Source: Megalonaias nervosa (lineage: Eukaryota; Mollusca; Bivalvia; Unionida; Unionidae). From it: 64,000 nucleotides of DNA. Both the position numbers and the translations under genes were made by a program. Where the stretch lies: contig JAECUM010003705.1 of assembly GCA_016617855.1 (NCBI GenBank), positions 62,001 to 126,000 of the forward strand, given 5' to 3'. Shown here one piece after another: positions 1-13,900 of this stretch. The notes under the pieces are model-generated. The model had not been told where the DNA came from. It did not search any database and saw only the letters and a program-made list of their open reading frames with translations. Position 1 is the stretch's first letter. The number at the start of each line of letters is the position of its first letter.

Positions 1-188
1 TAAAACCAGGTCACAGGCCACAGGCTGTAGTTTGACACCCATGCTCTCGAAGAAACACTTATTTATCATTCATTCCACGATTTTGCAAATACAGGTTGTT
101 AGTCCTAAGGAATGACGTTTTCTCTACATTAATATTGATAACAAAGAGAAATAAAGTAACATTCTACACTAAACAATGAACAGCTTAC

Positions 189-311
189 CTGGTATAGCAG
201 TAACCTGACATCTGCCTGTTGGGTTAGGCACCTTCTTAAATTACCAAGGATTTCGAGACAAAGTGCTTCATTACTGGATGGATTATAACGAGCATGAATG
301 TCCACCTGGAC
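189..311 (-). CDS. FANCI: FANCI exon (most 3' in window)
   Basis: 123 bp, 41 codons, phase 0 on both sides; acceptor taatttcag, donor ACCAG/GTAAGC. It reads [15 protein letters not shown], then [16 protein letters not shown], then ADVRLLLYQ (human VHVDVHSHYN, LRRCLSQQADVRLMLYE). The next exon (expected GFYDVL-like) is not in positions 1-188 and must lie outside the window. Confidence 0.95.
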
Positions 312-1875
312 CTGAAATTAAAATTGTGTTATTTCTAACATATAAGATAACATTACTCCCAGTAATATATGTTTATATTCATGTTAATACACTTGTGTGA
401 CAGTAAAAAATATCACACAAGGGCCCAAGAGAATAAATGCCTTTGCTCTGATGTGTCAAAGAATAAAGGCAGAAGAAGGTTGTGTGTGACAGCCAAAACG
501 TGACCTATATAACACCCTCCAATGACAGACGAGTTAGAGTGGCCCAAGAAGTAGCAATGGCTCAAACCTCAACAGACCTTTAAAGGGAAGAAAAAGACAC
601 TTCTTTCCCCCTTCTTCTGCCTTTAGAAGTGGACAAAAAGAACCAAAAAGCCTTAATTAGGCACAAGGGTCAATCTTGATCATCCCCAGAACAGATACTA
701 CCCGAGACTAGGGATCTCTGCAGGCGCTACCAACTGAAGCTTATTTTTGCTAAGAAATTTGGTTGGCAAAGGAGCAAGACATGTAATTGCCACTTAACTG
801 TAGACATTCCTGTTCTACACACAAGGTATGAAGCTCTCTCTTTTATCTCATAGTTGCTAAGGAGAGCAAGAAAACTGTGTTGAGGGTAAGGTTCACATAA
901 GAAGCTTCACCCAATGGTTCACAAGAGGATTTTGTTAAAGAACATAATATGCCATAGGGATTCCATCCAACATTAGAAAGCAAGACACCAGTCTCTGCAG
1001 CTTGAAATACCTGACAAAGTCAGTCATATAAGAGTTTGAACTAATGGCCAGGCCTTTTGAGTTGTGGTGGATAGGGCTGCCCTATAGACCATTCTTAATG
1101 AGATCCTCATGAATATTAACGTATCGCGAAAATGAGGCTAAGTTAGGCAGATCAAGAAAAACAATTTTGTCCTACTGTACATCAAGTAACGATCTGAGCT
1201 GTTTGCCAGATATTTCTTTTGCATTCGTTGAGAATTTCATCACGGGTGTCTCCAGCAGTTCAGGGAAGGAACAGATGACAAAAGGATTCAAGGATTATAG
1301 TGAGGGATATGTCCATTCTCTTAAACTTAAGTTGATTTACGTCCTATCTTGAGTGTCCTTTTTCTCTACAGCACTCAAAATACAAGTTAAAGATAGAGAA
1401 AAGAAACTATTTAAAGCATGAATTTTGTTTCTGATTAGGTATGGTTTAAATGTACTGCTATGATCAATCAATACTGTGGTCAAAACACACGGTCAGAATA
1501 AAACATTTACAAAATGTGCATAGTGACACAAACTGCCCTTTTAACCAACCACGCCCCCCAAACCAGTAGAGACTGTGGTGTGCTTTAAATAGTTTTGGGT
1601 ACATATCGGTATGCTTGCATTTTAATTTGTATCAGAAGTGCACAACCTGGTTGTTGTTATGGTGCTTGCTGCTTTTAGTGCCTGGGGGTGGGAGGGACTG
1701 GGATTTTCCCTTTAAATGACATATTTTTTCTTTTCTGAATCATTTGTCAACTGACAATATGGATATATGATTTTATTCATACGAACAAATTTTTTTTTGT
1801 TTCAATAACAGACTGGCAGTTATATATTTACCCACAAAACAGCAGGATTATTTGTTCAAAGCTGTTTGAAAGCCA

Positions 1876-1921
<46 letters not shown>

Positions 1922-4900
1922 TAACAAAATCAAAGCACCCTGCCCCCAAACACACAAATTGGTCCCTTATTTATGTGAACTTCTTCATTGATTATAATTA
2001 ATATTATTTTTGTGGTGTTGGTAGATGGATGAATTTTAACACCCAATATGAAATGCAGACATTAGATAAGGTAAACATAATAGGGAAGAATCATGTCTAA
2101 ACAATATAAAATTTTGTCATTTTATGTATAGGATACTCTGTTAATCTGTGTATTAAAATAATTTTCTCTTTAATTTTCAGTTTATAAAAATGGAAATGAA
2201 TGCCTTGTCAAGGGACTGTTTTTTCCCTTGTCAGTATCAATTGTAGCAGCCATGGTAGCGAGGCAAAATGAAGCTGGTGCCTAGCTTTAGCCTTGTTTTG
2301 GATTCGTTGACCCAGGGTCACATGAATGCATGAATACATTCTGAGAATGGTCTATAGCCCTTAAGAGAAGAAAACAAGTTACTGTGCTCAGAGACGGACA
2401 GCTAGGAGGATAGCTAGGATTAACGTGGGCTGTTGTGTAGTCCCTGTGCTGCAACAGAAGGTCCCTCCTCTGAGGCAATGTCCTGGGCAGGTCTATAGCA
2501 GATTGAGAAGATTATTGAACCATGATTGTTGTGGCTACAGAGGGGTTATCAAAATGAGCTGAGCAGTGGAAATCTGGAGTTTTGAAGCACTTGAGTCATC
2601 CTGTAGGGTGGAAAAGGTGTAAGTGAACAAACCATTTTATCTCAGGCTGAAAGCATCCACAGCCAAAGCTTCTCTGGTCTTGGTCTTTGGAAAAATAAAA
2701 GGGGTGCTTGATGTTTAGTCTTTGTCACAAGTATGTCTACCAAAGGTCACCCTCATAAGCAAAGACTGATACCAAAACCATTCTCTGAGAACCATCTTGA
2801 TTCTCTTGTAGAGGCTATGCCAAAATATTCTTCTTACCAGGGATGTTATGAACTCGGAGTATATCCCTCGTACAGTTGCCCTGCAAAGGTGCTTCAAAAC
2901 AGAGAAGGAGCATATGTGCATCCTTATTACTTGAGGTATGTTACCACTGACACAATGTCTGGAGACAACCACATATGACTCCTTAACTTGTCACCACAGA
3001 CCTGTTGGGTTAAAAATACTAAAACCTGTTCATGTGGAAGGTTTCTTCTCAGAACCAAGAGCTCTGAAGAAGAAGACCTGGATCCAAGTGAGTGCCCCAT
3101 CCTGAATCTGATGCAGTTGTAAACAGATGTGAGTGGGGTTCAGGAGTGTGCATATTGACTTGGTCCAAACCAGTCCTAATTTGCCTATCAACTCTAGAGA
3201 AATATGGACTGATATGATATCCCAAAGTTGTCTTTGCTCTCTGCACCTCCAACACAGCCAGGATTTCTTCAACCTTATAGGAAGTATTTTGCAATTTACA
3301 GGCACAGTGATTGCCCAGATCTTGTCAAGACGTGCCTACATTAGACATTTACTACAACCAGGTAGACCTGCCAACAATATCAAGATCGTCTCAGTTAGGC
3401 AGTTGATTTTTTTCCATAAGTTTCACCAGTTTTCAGTAAGGTGAAACAAAATATCATGTACTGCTACTGTCAAGTTGGAAAATGTGTACTTAGAAAGTCT
3501 GGTATTCCAAAATGATGCATCAATGGTAAACATAATGTTAATCTGAAAAGTTTGTAAAGTGAACATACACCTAATATACAGTTGCACGATCTTCAGTTTC
3601 AAAACCTTTGCAGTTCAATGGCTTGTTGCTAACTTTCAAGTTAATGTAATTCTTGGATTTGTTTTCCTCATTTCACATTACGATGGCAATTGTACCTCCC
3701 GCCAAGTAACATAATCAAACTAACAGGAGATGTCCAAACATAATTGTGTCCTTTACTTCTTTTATTCAGAACAATCTGAATATTCCCTTTTATTCTTCTG
3801 TACTGATTATTAAAACTTTTTTAAGAGGCTTATTTTTTCCCTTCGACTGTAACATTCATTGGTAGTTGGACACCATTTTAAAAATTTTTGTAATCAACAG
3901 TTTGATCATGGAGATGCCTCACATGGATAAAATAATGTGCAGTTTAAAGCATCTGAGGCAGAACTGCAAAAATCATATTTCTGTAGTTTTTCCTTTTATT
4001 CTCTAAATCCAAATTGTAATGGTTATTTTTCCAAAAACTTACGGCAAATCTGTAAGTGTCGGCAGGTCTGCAACAATAGGAGTAAATAGTATTTACTTTA
4101 AGAAGTTAAATTTTTTAATTGTATCTATACTTTAAATGCCTCATATAAATATACCATTTTATCTTGTGTTCTTGATATTCTGGTAAATTATAGTGTTTGG
4201 GTATGGAAAATAGTTGGTTTGATGTAGTCCACTGTTGAGGTCTTTTTACTGATGTAGAAAATTGATAGAAGTATGTATTTTAATATATTTTTGCAGTGAT
4301 TAATGTGATGTTATATGTTGGTTATGATTTATGAGATATATATATCTTATAATTAATAAGGTTTATTCAGTATAATACGCTAGTCAGTTTTGGTCTATTT
4401 CTAGCTGAAAGGGCTGGCAGTGTGGCACCACATAGCTGATAGTGCTGGCAGTGGTGGCATAGGGCTGATAGAACTGGCACTGCAGACTGGCAGTAGCATA
4501 GGGATGGCAACATGGCAGCATAGAGCAGGTAATGTAGCAGCATAACCTGCAGTGTGGCAGCATTGCTGTTAATGTAGCAGTGTAACCGACAGTGTGGCAG
4601 GTAGCTGTTAAACATTGCAGCATATCAGGCAGTCTGGCAAATTAGCTGTTAGTGTGGCAGCATAAATTCATTCAAGGACGTGAATTCTGAACTATGCAAA
4701 AGACATCGGATTGTGACAGGCTATATGGTTATATCAACCATACTCAATTTTAAAATATATGGTTAAATGAACCATACTCATTTTTATATTCATTTGGTTA
4801 CATGAACCATGCTCATTTTTACAATATCACATGGTTATATGAACCATACACATTTTTATAACATCATGTGGTTATATGAACCAATCATTATTGTTCTTAC

Positions 4901-7900
4901 ATATTCACAATATGGTGGTTTCATATCATTGTACAAATGGTTGTTTGGGGTTTTTTTTGTCAAATGTTCATGAGATTCTAGTTAAGTCAATTAAATTCCG
5001 AAAAGTGTGTAAGGCAAATCATTATTACAGCCTACATATTTATTTGGTGTTCCTCATTTCATTGTTACATTACATCCATTGTGATAGCTTTTAAACACGT
5101 ATACTTCATTTCGTAAATTATTTTTATCTGCATACATTCTGTTTGGTGTCTTCACTTGATCCAAAATCCATCCAGTTTCTATCCTCTTACAACTCTAACA
5201 AAGATTGCAAAGCATTTTGTCAATATGCACATCTTCAGGTGATGACCAAGAACTTGAAGCAAGTTTCATGGCAATCCATCAAATACTTTTTTAGGACTAG
5301 TTGCAAAAATGAGATTGTCTCATTAACTTTACAAAGCAACAAAACTAAAGAGCAAACACTCTAAGAAAAAGTTGTGGAATAAAGTGATTTGTTGATATGT
5401 GCATCTTCATGTGATGACCATAATATTTATCAGGTTTTATGGCTGTCCATCAGAAATTGTTATGCTAAGGAGATTCTGTGCCAGAAAGTAGGACAGACAG
5501 ATGGACAGACAGGAGGATTACTATATACACCCACCTCTACAGAGGCGAAGGAATAAAATAAAATACCCATCACCCATTCTTTTGCAATAAATGGCAATCC
5601 ATGCTAAACATTAATCTTATAGAAGCTTACATTAAAGGTTATAATGACCAAGTTTACATCAAATTCTTGTATTTATGAAGATGTATCCACACATGACTCT
5701 ACAGCCAACAGTGCAGGAAACCAACTTAAATGCAAAACTTTACACATTAATTGCAAGAAAACAAATCACATAACTATACTTTCTTCAAAAAAAACAAAAA
5801 AAAAAACAACAAATAACAACGTGATGATGGCAATCTGTACACTTTTCAAAGTTCCACATATAAATACTATGTCGAGGTGCTTGCAGATCCTTTTGATGGA
5901 TAGTTTGTATCAAAACACAATGCACATCCAGTCATGCAGCCTTACCAACAACCTTATCAAATGCTAATGCTGACAACTCTATTTGTCTGGAAAGACAGAC
6001 ATAATAAATACCTAATTACTGTTTTACTTGTTAGGACCGAACCATATATTTCTCATTCCTTTGATTTTTGGACGTATCTCCTCTTTAAATATTTATTACA
6101 GACAAGGAAAATGGCCTATGCACTACTGCCCAGTGTGGTAACATGTGCATGTCTGGAATTTAGAACTATCTGCAAAATATTTATTTTTTATCTTAATAGA
6201 GTTAAGTGTTGCATACTGAGCATGGGCTCACAGGTGTCCCATAATTATTTGTCATATGTGGCTAAAATCTTGACCATGTGTACCCCAGAGGGTGCACCTT
6301 TTGTTGGAAAGATAAATACACGTACAAATTTTCATTAGTTGACATCCATCCGTGTCCCTGTTGGCATTAACAACGGCCAGAGTTGTGAGAGATGATACAA
6401 ACTGTACGATGGCATGAACATCTATTTAAAACAATTTATCTGGCAAAGAAAACATTCAATGTTTATGGTAGTCTGTTGAGTTGTGATGTACAGTGTTTGA
6501 CTACCATTACTGTAACATATTTCTGAGGTTAAAGGCACCTCTACAGGGAGGAAGATTTATTTTGACATTAAATTTATGACAAAAGAGACTAAATATACAC
6601 ACAAAAACAATTTGTCATGTAATGATTTATTAGTTTGGAATGGGTATTTATTATAATAAATGCTGAAAGGTAGTGAGTGTAAAGTTAAGTGAGAGCAAGA
6701 TATGAAACGGAAAATTCCATGGTGCAGCTCAATTCGGGTTAACCTAATATTCAAACAGGTCAATATTTACACAAGTTATTTATACACATGAAAAAACTTT
6801 TATTGTAATAATGCAAGTGTCCAAACCACAAAGTTAAAACTGTCAAAACAAGTAAGATTATCTTATTCTTACATAGCTATGCATTATGTACTATTATTCT
6901 TCTTTGTCCCTGTAAAATGTTTCGTATCCCTCAAATCTGGAGGGGTTGGGGAAGTTTCCCTGCCTCTGGAATCCCATGTGTTACTTTGATGTTGGAAATG
7001 TTTGGTTTTACTAGATTTAAAGTTGTTGAATTTTATCTTAATTATTAAATCTGTGCTTTATTTTTCTCTACACCACACCCAACTTTGGAAACAATAATAC
7101 ATTTATTTTATTGTTATGTATGGAAAAGATGAAATAATTTGTCCCTTGTTACTGTGAACAAGACCTCAGGCAATATAACTGCTGGTCATCTACAAGACCT
7201 AAGGCAATATAACACCTGGCTGTCTATAAAGCCTCACAATATATCACCTGGTTGCTTTCAGCACCATGGGTAAAACTGTTTTGTCTTTTCCTTGCATAAC
7301 CATGAAATAACTGTATACTGTAATACTGAATTACCTGACTAGATGAAATAGCTGCCTGACTAGCCTGACTTGATGGCAGTCCTCCAAGAACACGAAAATG
7401 TTTCAGTATCATAAGAAACCCACTCACACCAATCTTCCTGGCATCCAGCTGTCTGTGAGGAATACAAACATAAACATAAAAATCACCAAATTATCTATAA
7501 CTGAAAAAAACTAATACCCACATGGCAACCAGGCCATGATATATGGTATGTGACTTTCAAAAACTTGAAGAAAAACCTTAATACAACGGTAACATTAACT
7601 CACTGGATGCAAAAGATCCTACCTACAGCCATATGATACAAAACAAGAGTCCCTCAAAAGGACTGACATTCTGCTGGGCGAAAAGAATTTCCAGGAATTC
7701 AAGATAAGACCATTTCTTCCATTTAACTGTGAAGTGTTTACACAATCTCTGATATTCTTTAACCATAACAAGATTTTCAAATTAGCTACTGTAATACATA
7801 TATTGAATATCAGCTTAGCACGATTTTCATTTATGACAAAGCAGACATCATTATAAGTCTTTTAGTCAAAACCTCAAGTCATAATGATCATCCCATCAGG

Positions 7901-10900
7901 ACTAGTGTCAACAAGATTTTTCGGACAGTTCTTGTGGCAGCCATACTGGATGTATGACTTCCACATTTTCATTTAAGATTTTGGTGAAAACCCTGTCATA
8001 ATGATCACCCATGCTGGGGTAGAACTGACAAGATTTATAAGACAGTCGCTATGGCTGCCATAATGGATGGACAACTGGCAACCAGTGAGGATCAAATCTA
8101 TTGGTGCAAATCCCATTTTGATATATCTATCCATTTGGAGAAGAGTAGAGATAATATTTTCAAGCTGTAACTTTCCATTCAGGAGTAACAGTAACAAGAT
8201 TTTTAAGATGGCTGCTTTATAGGAGGACGGGATGCTGAGCATCCAGCCTCTACCATGGGTATCCTTCTGGAGATGAATGGTTGGACTCCCCATATGAAAG
8301 ATAACCCATTCTCCTAATGACCCAAGCAACACAGCCCGAGACCCCTTGATCTGGGATTCATATATATGGCTGAGAAGATGAAGTTGAGATCTTCTCATCT
8401 ACCAAAATTTTCACTAGCAAATCCAGCGAAGCTAATGGGCTGTGTTGATTGGTCTAGTTCAGTCTGGTAGCTATCTGTGCTGCTGCCACCGGTCCTACCA
8501 GATTTAATGTTTGTCTCTGTGGCGCTAAATCTCTGAGGTAAAAGCTCGAAAAGGTTGACTCTGCATGCCAGCCAACAGCTTCAATAATGTCTTCGATCGA
8601 AACATTGTGTTCGAAAGTAAGGCTCGCAGAAATGGCTCTAATCTCATGAGCTGTAATCCTCATGAGGCAACTCTGATCTTGAGAGATCTCAGAGTATGCC
8701 GAGCATATAACCCACTTCAGCCATGAAGCAATGACCTGAGAGGTGATGTCTTGTTTTCCAGCCTTGACCGGGAGAAAGAGTCATTTCCACGAGCCCCGAC
8801 TTTTGCTTTTGTGCATCTCAAGTAGTGCCTGAGGGTGCGCACAGGGTCTTGCATGGCTGCTGCTCTTGAGTTATCTATGGAAGAAAGAGGACAAATGACG
8901 GTTTGTTGATTACCTACTGAAAGCAACAGCTTCTTGACAATGAAGCCTGGTTGTGTAAGGAGGACTACCGAACCATCCTATCTGAACTAATGATAGTTTG
9001 GGTCAACTGAAAGGGCATGTAGCTCACTGACCTTGCATGTGGAGGCTAAAGTTATCAGGAAACAAGTCTTATCTGATAGGAATTTAGTGAAGCATGAGAG
9101 GTTCAAACTTGCTGGAGTTGAGCCAAGTTATAACCCAGGACAAATTCCATTTTGGAATAATGTTATAGATTTGGTTGCTGGAGATCAAAATTAGCAAACA
9201 GATTTGAGATATCTTTATCATGTCCAATGTCACATGTGTCCAAGATCATGGCCAACTGTTTCACCTCAAAGAGCCAGAGAAAAAAGTCAGCGAACTGAGG
9301 GACTGAACCACACAGAGGGATGATGTGATGGGTTTGGCACCAGTCCCTAAACACATGCCATTTCTGCTCATAAGCCTTCAGAGTAGAAGGCCTTCTTGCT
9401 CTCGAGATTCTCTCCACAATCGAAGGTTTGAACTGTTTGACTCACAAGGCTGACCTGATAAGAACCAAGTGTATAAAAGAAGACAGTCCAGGAAGGATGG
9501 AACACCCTTGACAGTGGTTGCTTGAGAAGATTTTTATTAGCGGGGATCTTCCTGGGTAGATCTATCGCTAGATTGAGTAGATCGGTGACCCAGGACTCAT
9601 CCCACCTGAGAGGGACAATCAGAATCATCTTGTAATCCTGACCCCAAAACTTCTGTATTATTTTTGGTATTAGGACTGTGGGAGGGTAGGCAAAGGCCCA
9701 AAATTAATCCAAACTGATTGACAGTGCATCCATGGCCCAGGCTTATGGGTCTAGAACATGGAAGGGCAAAGGTGGTTCCACCTTGTCACGAAAGATCAGT
9801 CATCGGTTGTCCCCAGAGGGTGCAGATCTGGGCAATGATTGCTGGGTTGAGAGACCATTCTGTGTGAAGGACCTGGCCTCTCCTTGATGTGGTGTCAGCC
9901 AGGACATTGAGCCTGCCTGGAATATGTCTGACTTGCACACTGATAGAGATTGTTGCATCAGCAAAAAAACTGCCACACCAGGACACTCAGGTCAGGTCAT
10001 TTGGTGTCCCCTGCTTGAAGAGGTAAGTCACCACTGTCGAACTCTCAGACATGATGAGGACTGTTTTGCCTGACAGCTAAACTTCCCAGAAGTGAAAGGC
10101 CTTGATGACAGCCTTCATTTCTAGGATGTTGATGTGTAGATGCCGCTCCTCTGGTTCCCATGTGCCACCTATGGTAGTGAAGTCCGGCAGCAGATCGGCA
10201 CCCAAACCATGCATACTGATATCAGTGCAAACTGTTATTTCCACTTGGGACTTCTCCAGCGGGATTCCCTTGGACAGCCAACCTAAGGTGCACCACAGAA
10301 GCAAAGAGGATCGAATCTCTCACATTATCTGGATGGGTTGATCGAGGGGATCTGAGTAGGGGTGCCACTGAGCAGCAGTGACATCTGTAAGGGGCGCATA
10401 AAAGGCATCCAATCGGGATCAGGTCCGCCGCCGCATTGAATAAACCAAGGAGATGCAAGAACTCCCTCACTGAAATCCAAGGTTTGTCAGAAATAGACAA
10501 GACCATTCTATTATTCTGTTGACACAGGCCCAAGGGAGCCGCACAAGATTCCGGTTGGTGAAAACTCCATACCCAGATGGACAAAGTTCTGGGATGGATG
10601 AAGATCCGACTTTTCCCAGTTCACTAGAAAACCCAGATGAGCCAGAAGAGAAAGAAGATTGTTCCTGCCTTGAAGCAGGGTCAAACTTATCATGTGTTTC
10701 TGAAGGATGTCATCCAGGTATGCCGCCGTCGCTGTTGAGGTCGTCGATCGGAATAGAGAGACTACGCAATCCATCATCTGAGTGAAAGCCCAGGTGCTGA
10801 GGTTGAGGGCATAGGGAAGAACTGTAAATTAATAGACTGTGTCTTGGTAAGTGAAGTGAAGATATTTGCGTGAAACAGGGTGAATGGGGACATGAAAGTA

Positions 10901-13900
10901 TGCATCAGTCAGGTCAAGACTGACGGCATACCTGCCTGTCAAACAGAGAGGCGGATCGACCTCGCTGTCTCTATCTTTAACTTTAGAGTAAGGATAAATT
11001 GATTGAGGTGACTCAAATTGATTATAGGCCCGAGTCTGCCATTCGTTTTTTTGAATCAGGAGCAGCCCTGAGTAAAACCCCGGTGATTGTGGTTTTACCA
11101 TAATCTCCACCACCTGCTTGGACAGTAGCAATTGAATCTTCCTCAATGGCAGCTTGAAAGCTGAATTCGGTCTGCTCTATAGTCAGGTCGGCGTTAAACG
11201 GGTTTGTTGGTGACTCATCACACTCACTTTGTACTGGGTCCTCATCCAGCTCAGCTCCAAGATCGGCATAACACATGCTGGGTGGCATTGTGAACTCCGT
11301 TTGGTCATATCTCTCCAAGACACAAGCTCTCCCTTGACGATAAGCCGTGAGTAATCTAATATCTGGCATTGCCAGAACTGTTGGCACTAATAGTACTGCT
11401 GGCCTTTCCAGCACTACTGGTTGACGAAAGCAGTGTGAGATTGACCCGGTGACTTGCTGCATATATGTCAGCCCAGCCAGCACATGTGCCCGTCTCTCTA
11501 AAGCCATGGCTGAACAGGCAGATTTCTCATCAAAATTGCTGCTGAAATAATGATATGTTGCCTGCTGCCCAGATAGACGGACAGATCTATCACTAAGATC
11601 CCCATAAACATCGTATAGTTGGCCCATTCCGGCCAAGCGGTCTCCATGCTGGGGCAGCTGGACTGCTGGTAATGTTGGGGCGGCTGCCAGTGTCGACTGG
11701 ACGTCTGGTGTCGGTGCAGCAGTATTATTATTGAGTCCAGCTGATTTGTTGTTAATCCCATGCACCCCAACTTACTGGCTCGAAGGCCATGCTCTGACAT
11801 GGAAAAGGCTTACCCCATCTGGGTTGCCTAAAATTGGCGGAAAATTCCCCTAAAGCATCTGTAGGAGCAAGAGATGGGAAGAGAGGGATGATTTGCTCAG
11901 ATTGATGGAGTTGCAGTCTTCGTCTGCTGTTCCAAGTGACACATGTTATCCAGCGATGGGTATTCCCCTCCTTTATCCTCTCCATCACTAGCTGTTTATG
12001 TTGGATCCATGTGACAAACCTTAGCTGGGGGGGGGGGGCAATCCCAGTGTCCCCCACAAGGCTTGCCACGGAAGCTGATTTGGGGTGGATAATGATGTCC
12101 AAGGTATCCTGCCCTGACTTCAACCATCTCTCTTTCCCCTTTGCTTCTTTCTTAAGCACCGCAGTCCATGTGTTTTCCAACCAAACACTGCATATTTTGC
12201 ATGTTGATTGAGACGTGCATTTTGTACATGTAATGCACGGGTCATGGTTGTCCTCTCTGGCTTTAAGTCTCTTGCATTTCACGCGCTTAGATGACATGGC
12301 TCTGAACTGACACGAGAGAAAAAACAAACAAATTAATGCAGAAATAGCAATGGGTTGAAATTATTAAATGCTAGAAGACACTGTCTAAATGGACAGATAA
12401 TAAAGGTGTCGTAATGTTAAGCCCTAATGGGCTTAATATAAATTAACCACTAGATTATCAAAACCTGAGTGCAGAATAAATAATATGGTCATAAAACAAG
12501 CGAACAGTAATGTTTGAAATTACTACAAGACTGAAGTGAAACAGATTAAAATTGAAAGTGTCATGATGCTTTATTTATTTTTTTACTAAGGCCCTATGGA
12601 GTTAAATATTAGTTAACCATGAGCAATCAAAACAGCATGAAAATTTTAAAAAATAATCTTACATATCTGGTGACATTAAACTATATGATGTTAAAGCTGC
12701 TCTGCAACGAATGGTGTGAACGAAAAAAGTCCAGTTCATGCTCAACACAGAATGACCTTGTGTAGGTCAACGACAGCATGGTGGGTTGGGGTCATACACA
12801 CTAAGTCCCAATAAGTAACAAAATCAGTCAAATTTTTGCTGAATTTGTAAAAATATAGGGGTGAAACGATACACCTGTACCACGTATCAATATGATTCAC
12901 AATACACAGCCTGCGATTCAATACATATCGATACACATATAAACTTGATGGTCTTTCCATCTTTGGAAGGAAGGTGGTGCTCTTTCATGTATACTGACAT
13001 TCTTCGTTGTATTTCCAGTATGCAGACTACAGACAGACATATAGTTATCATATATTTATAAGCAATTCTCATTGATGAGAAGATAGCAACAATACTTTCA
13101 GACAGACTACCCGTTGTAGGCCATTTAATGATTCAAAAACATATTATTACCAATTTCGTGTCTCAGTTACATTTGGAAGACATTACGATGTTATCTTCAA
13201 AACAGAAGAAATAATGCAATTTCCTCGTGCAAAGAAAATCTCATCTAGAACAAATCCACGCATTGGGAATAAGGTTGAATGCCAACAAAAACTATCACAT
13301 TTTACTTCCTGCAGATGTAGATGACTGTTGCAGCTACAGGTACTTGTATTTGTTAGCGAAGAAGGAAAAGTACTGACTACACCCAGTCTTATTCCACAAT
13401 TTTCTTTTAACTTATACAAGGTGATAAACTTGAGCAGTTTGAAATCTTCCCAATCGCTCATTCTATGCTAATTTCATTTATTCCATCAGCACCTTCATTC
13501 ACTGGTTAAATATCTCTGCATAAAAAAGAGAAATTCCAAGGGGCCCCGAGTGGCCAAGTGGTCTAAAGCGCTCTCTGTTACAAATCATTACCATCTCACC
13601 TCTGTCTGGGTTCAAGTCTCGGATTCGGCCAATGTGGGTATGTGAGAAAGCATGCCAGTAGCTTCTCGTGGGTCAGTGGTTCTTTCCGGGGTTACCCGGG
13701 TTCTTCCTCCACCATTAATACTGGCCACCATGTATAGCCTATCATGTGCTGAAAAATGGCGTTAAACCCTACAACTACAACAACAAGAAATTCCAAATTT
13801 GTTTCCCCATGTACAATTTGAGGAAAGATGATGACAGGATTTTATCTTAAGGGAGAAATCCCTCTTTATCAAAGGAAAAAGGAGGGGAGGAAGAAATGGT

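Larger units (their letters stand above)
500..3330 (-). mobile_element. DIRS-like retrotransposon copy A, heavily decayed
   Basis: Stretch after stretch aligns by eye with copy B at 21030-24320, in the same order and strand: 541-1105 with 21190-21860, 2366-2760 with 21890-22400, and 2930-3300 with 22620-22960. In the tyrosine-recombinase region the minus strand reads VEV-stop-AIATS at 562-564, where related enzymes have H-x-x-R-A-x-x-A-S, so the catalytic arginine codon is now TGA. No long frame survives. It is a fossil copy of the copy-B family, lying in the last FANCI intron of the window. Confidence 0.6.
8215..12330 (-). mobile_element. DIRS/Ngaro-type tyrosine-recombinase retrotransposon, copy C
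   Basis: The order along the minus strand is gag-like, reverse transcriptase, RNase H, linker, tyrosine recombinase. This architecture belongs to DIRS-order elements, which integrate by a recombinase rather than a DDE integrase. Domains are readable but sit in several frames with stops, so the copy is dead. RNase H and recombinase are only about 350 bp apart, leaving no room for the methyltransferase domain of typical DIRS1 elements. Exact ends and terminal repeats were not resolved. Confidence 0.8.

Noticed and set aside
1..188. The next FANCI exon (GFYDVL-like) at the window's low end
   Set aside because: No frame in the minus strand of this stretch gives the expected residues between acceptor and donor sites.
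4367..4623. Cys/His/Leu/Tyr-rich minus-strand proteins
   Set aside because: Translation of the GGCAGTGTGGCA minisatellite; two frames are equally open because the unit is repetitive.
7973..8398. 141-codon minus-strand gene downstream of the DIRS recombinase
   Set aside because: It runs from DIRS 3' sequence into the unrelated dispersed repeat shared with 16.1 kb, with no domain, so it is a chance frame.
13540..13625. A genuine tRNA-Leu/Ser gene at the SINE head (also at 30866 and 34229)
   Set aside because: The head is followed each time by the same non-tRNA core and AAC tail with target duplications, and the anticodon arm and acceptor stem do not pair properly.
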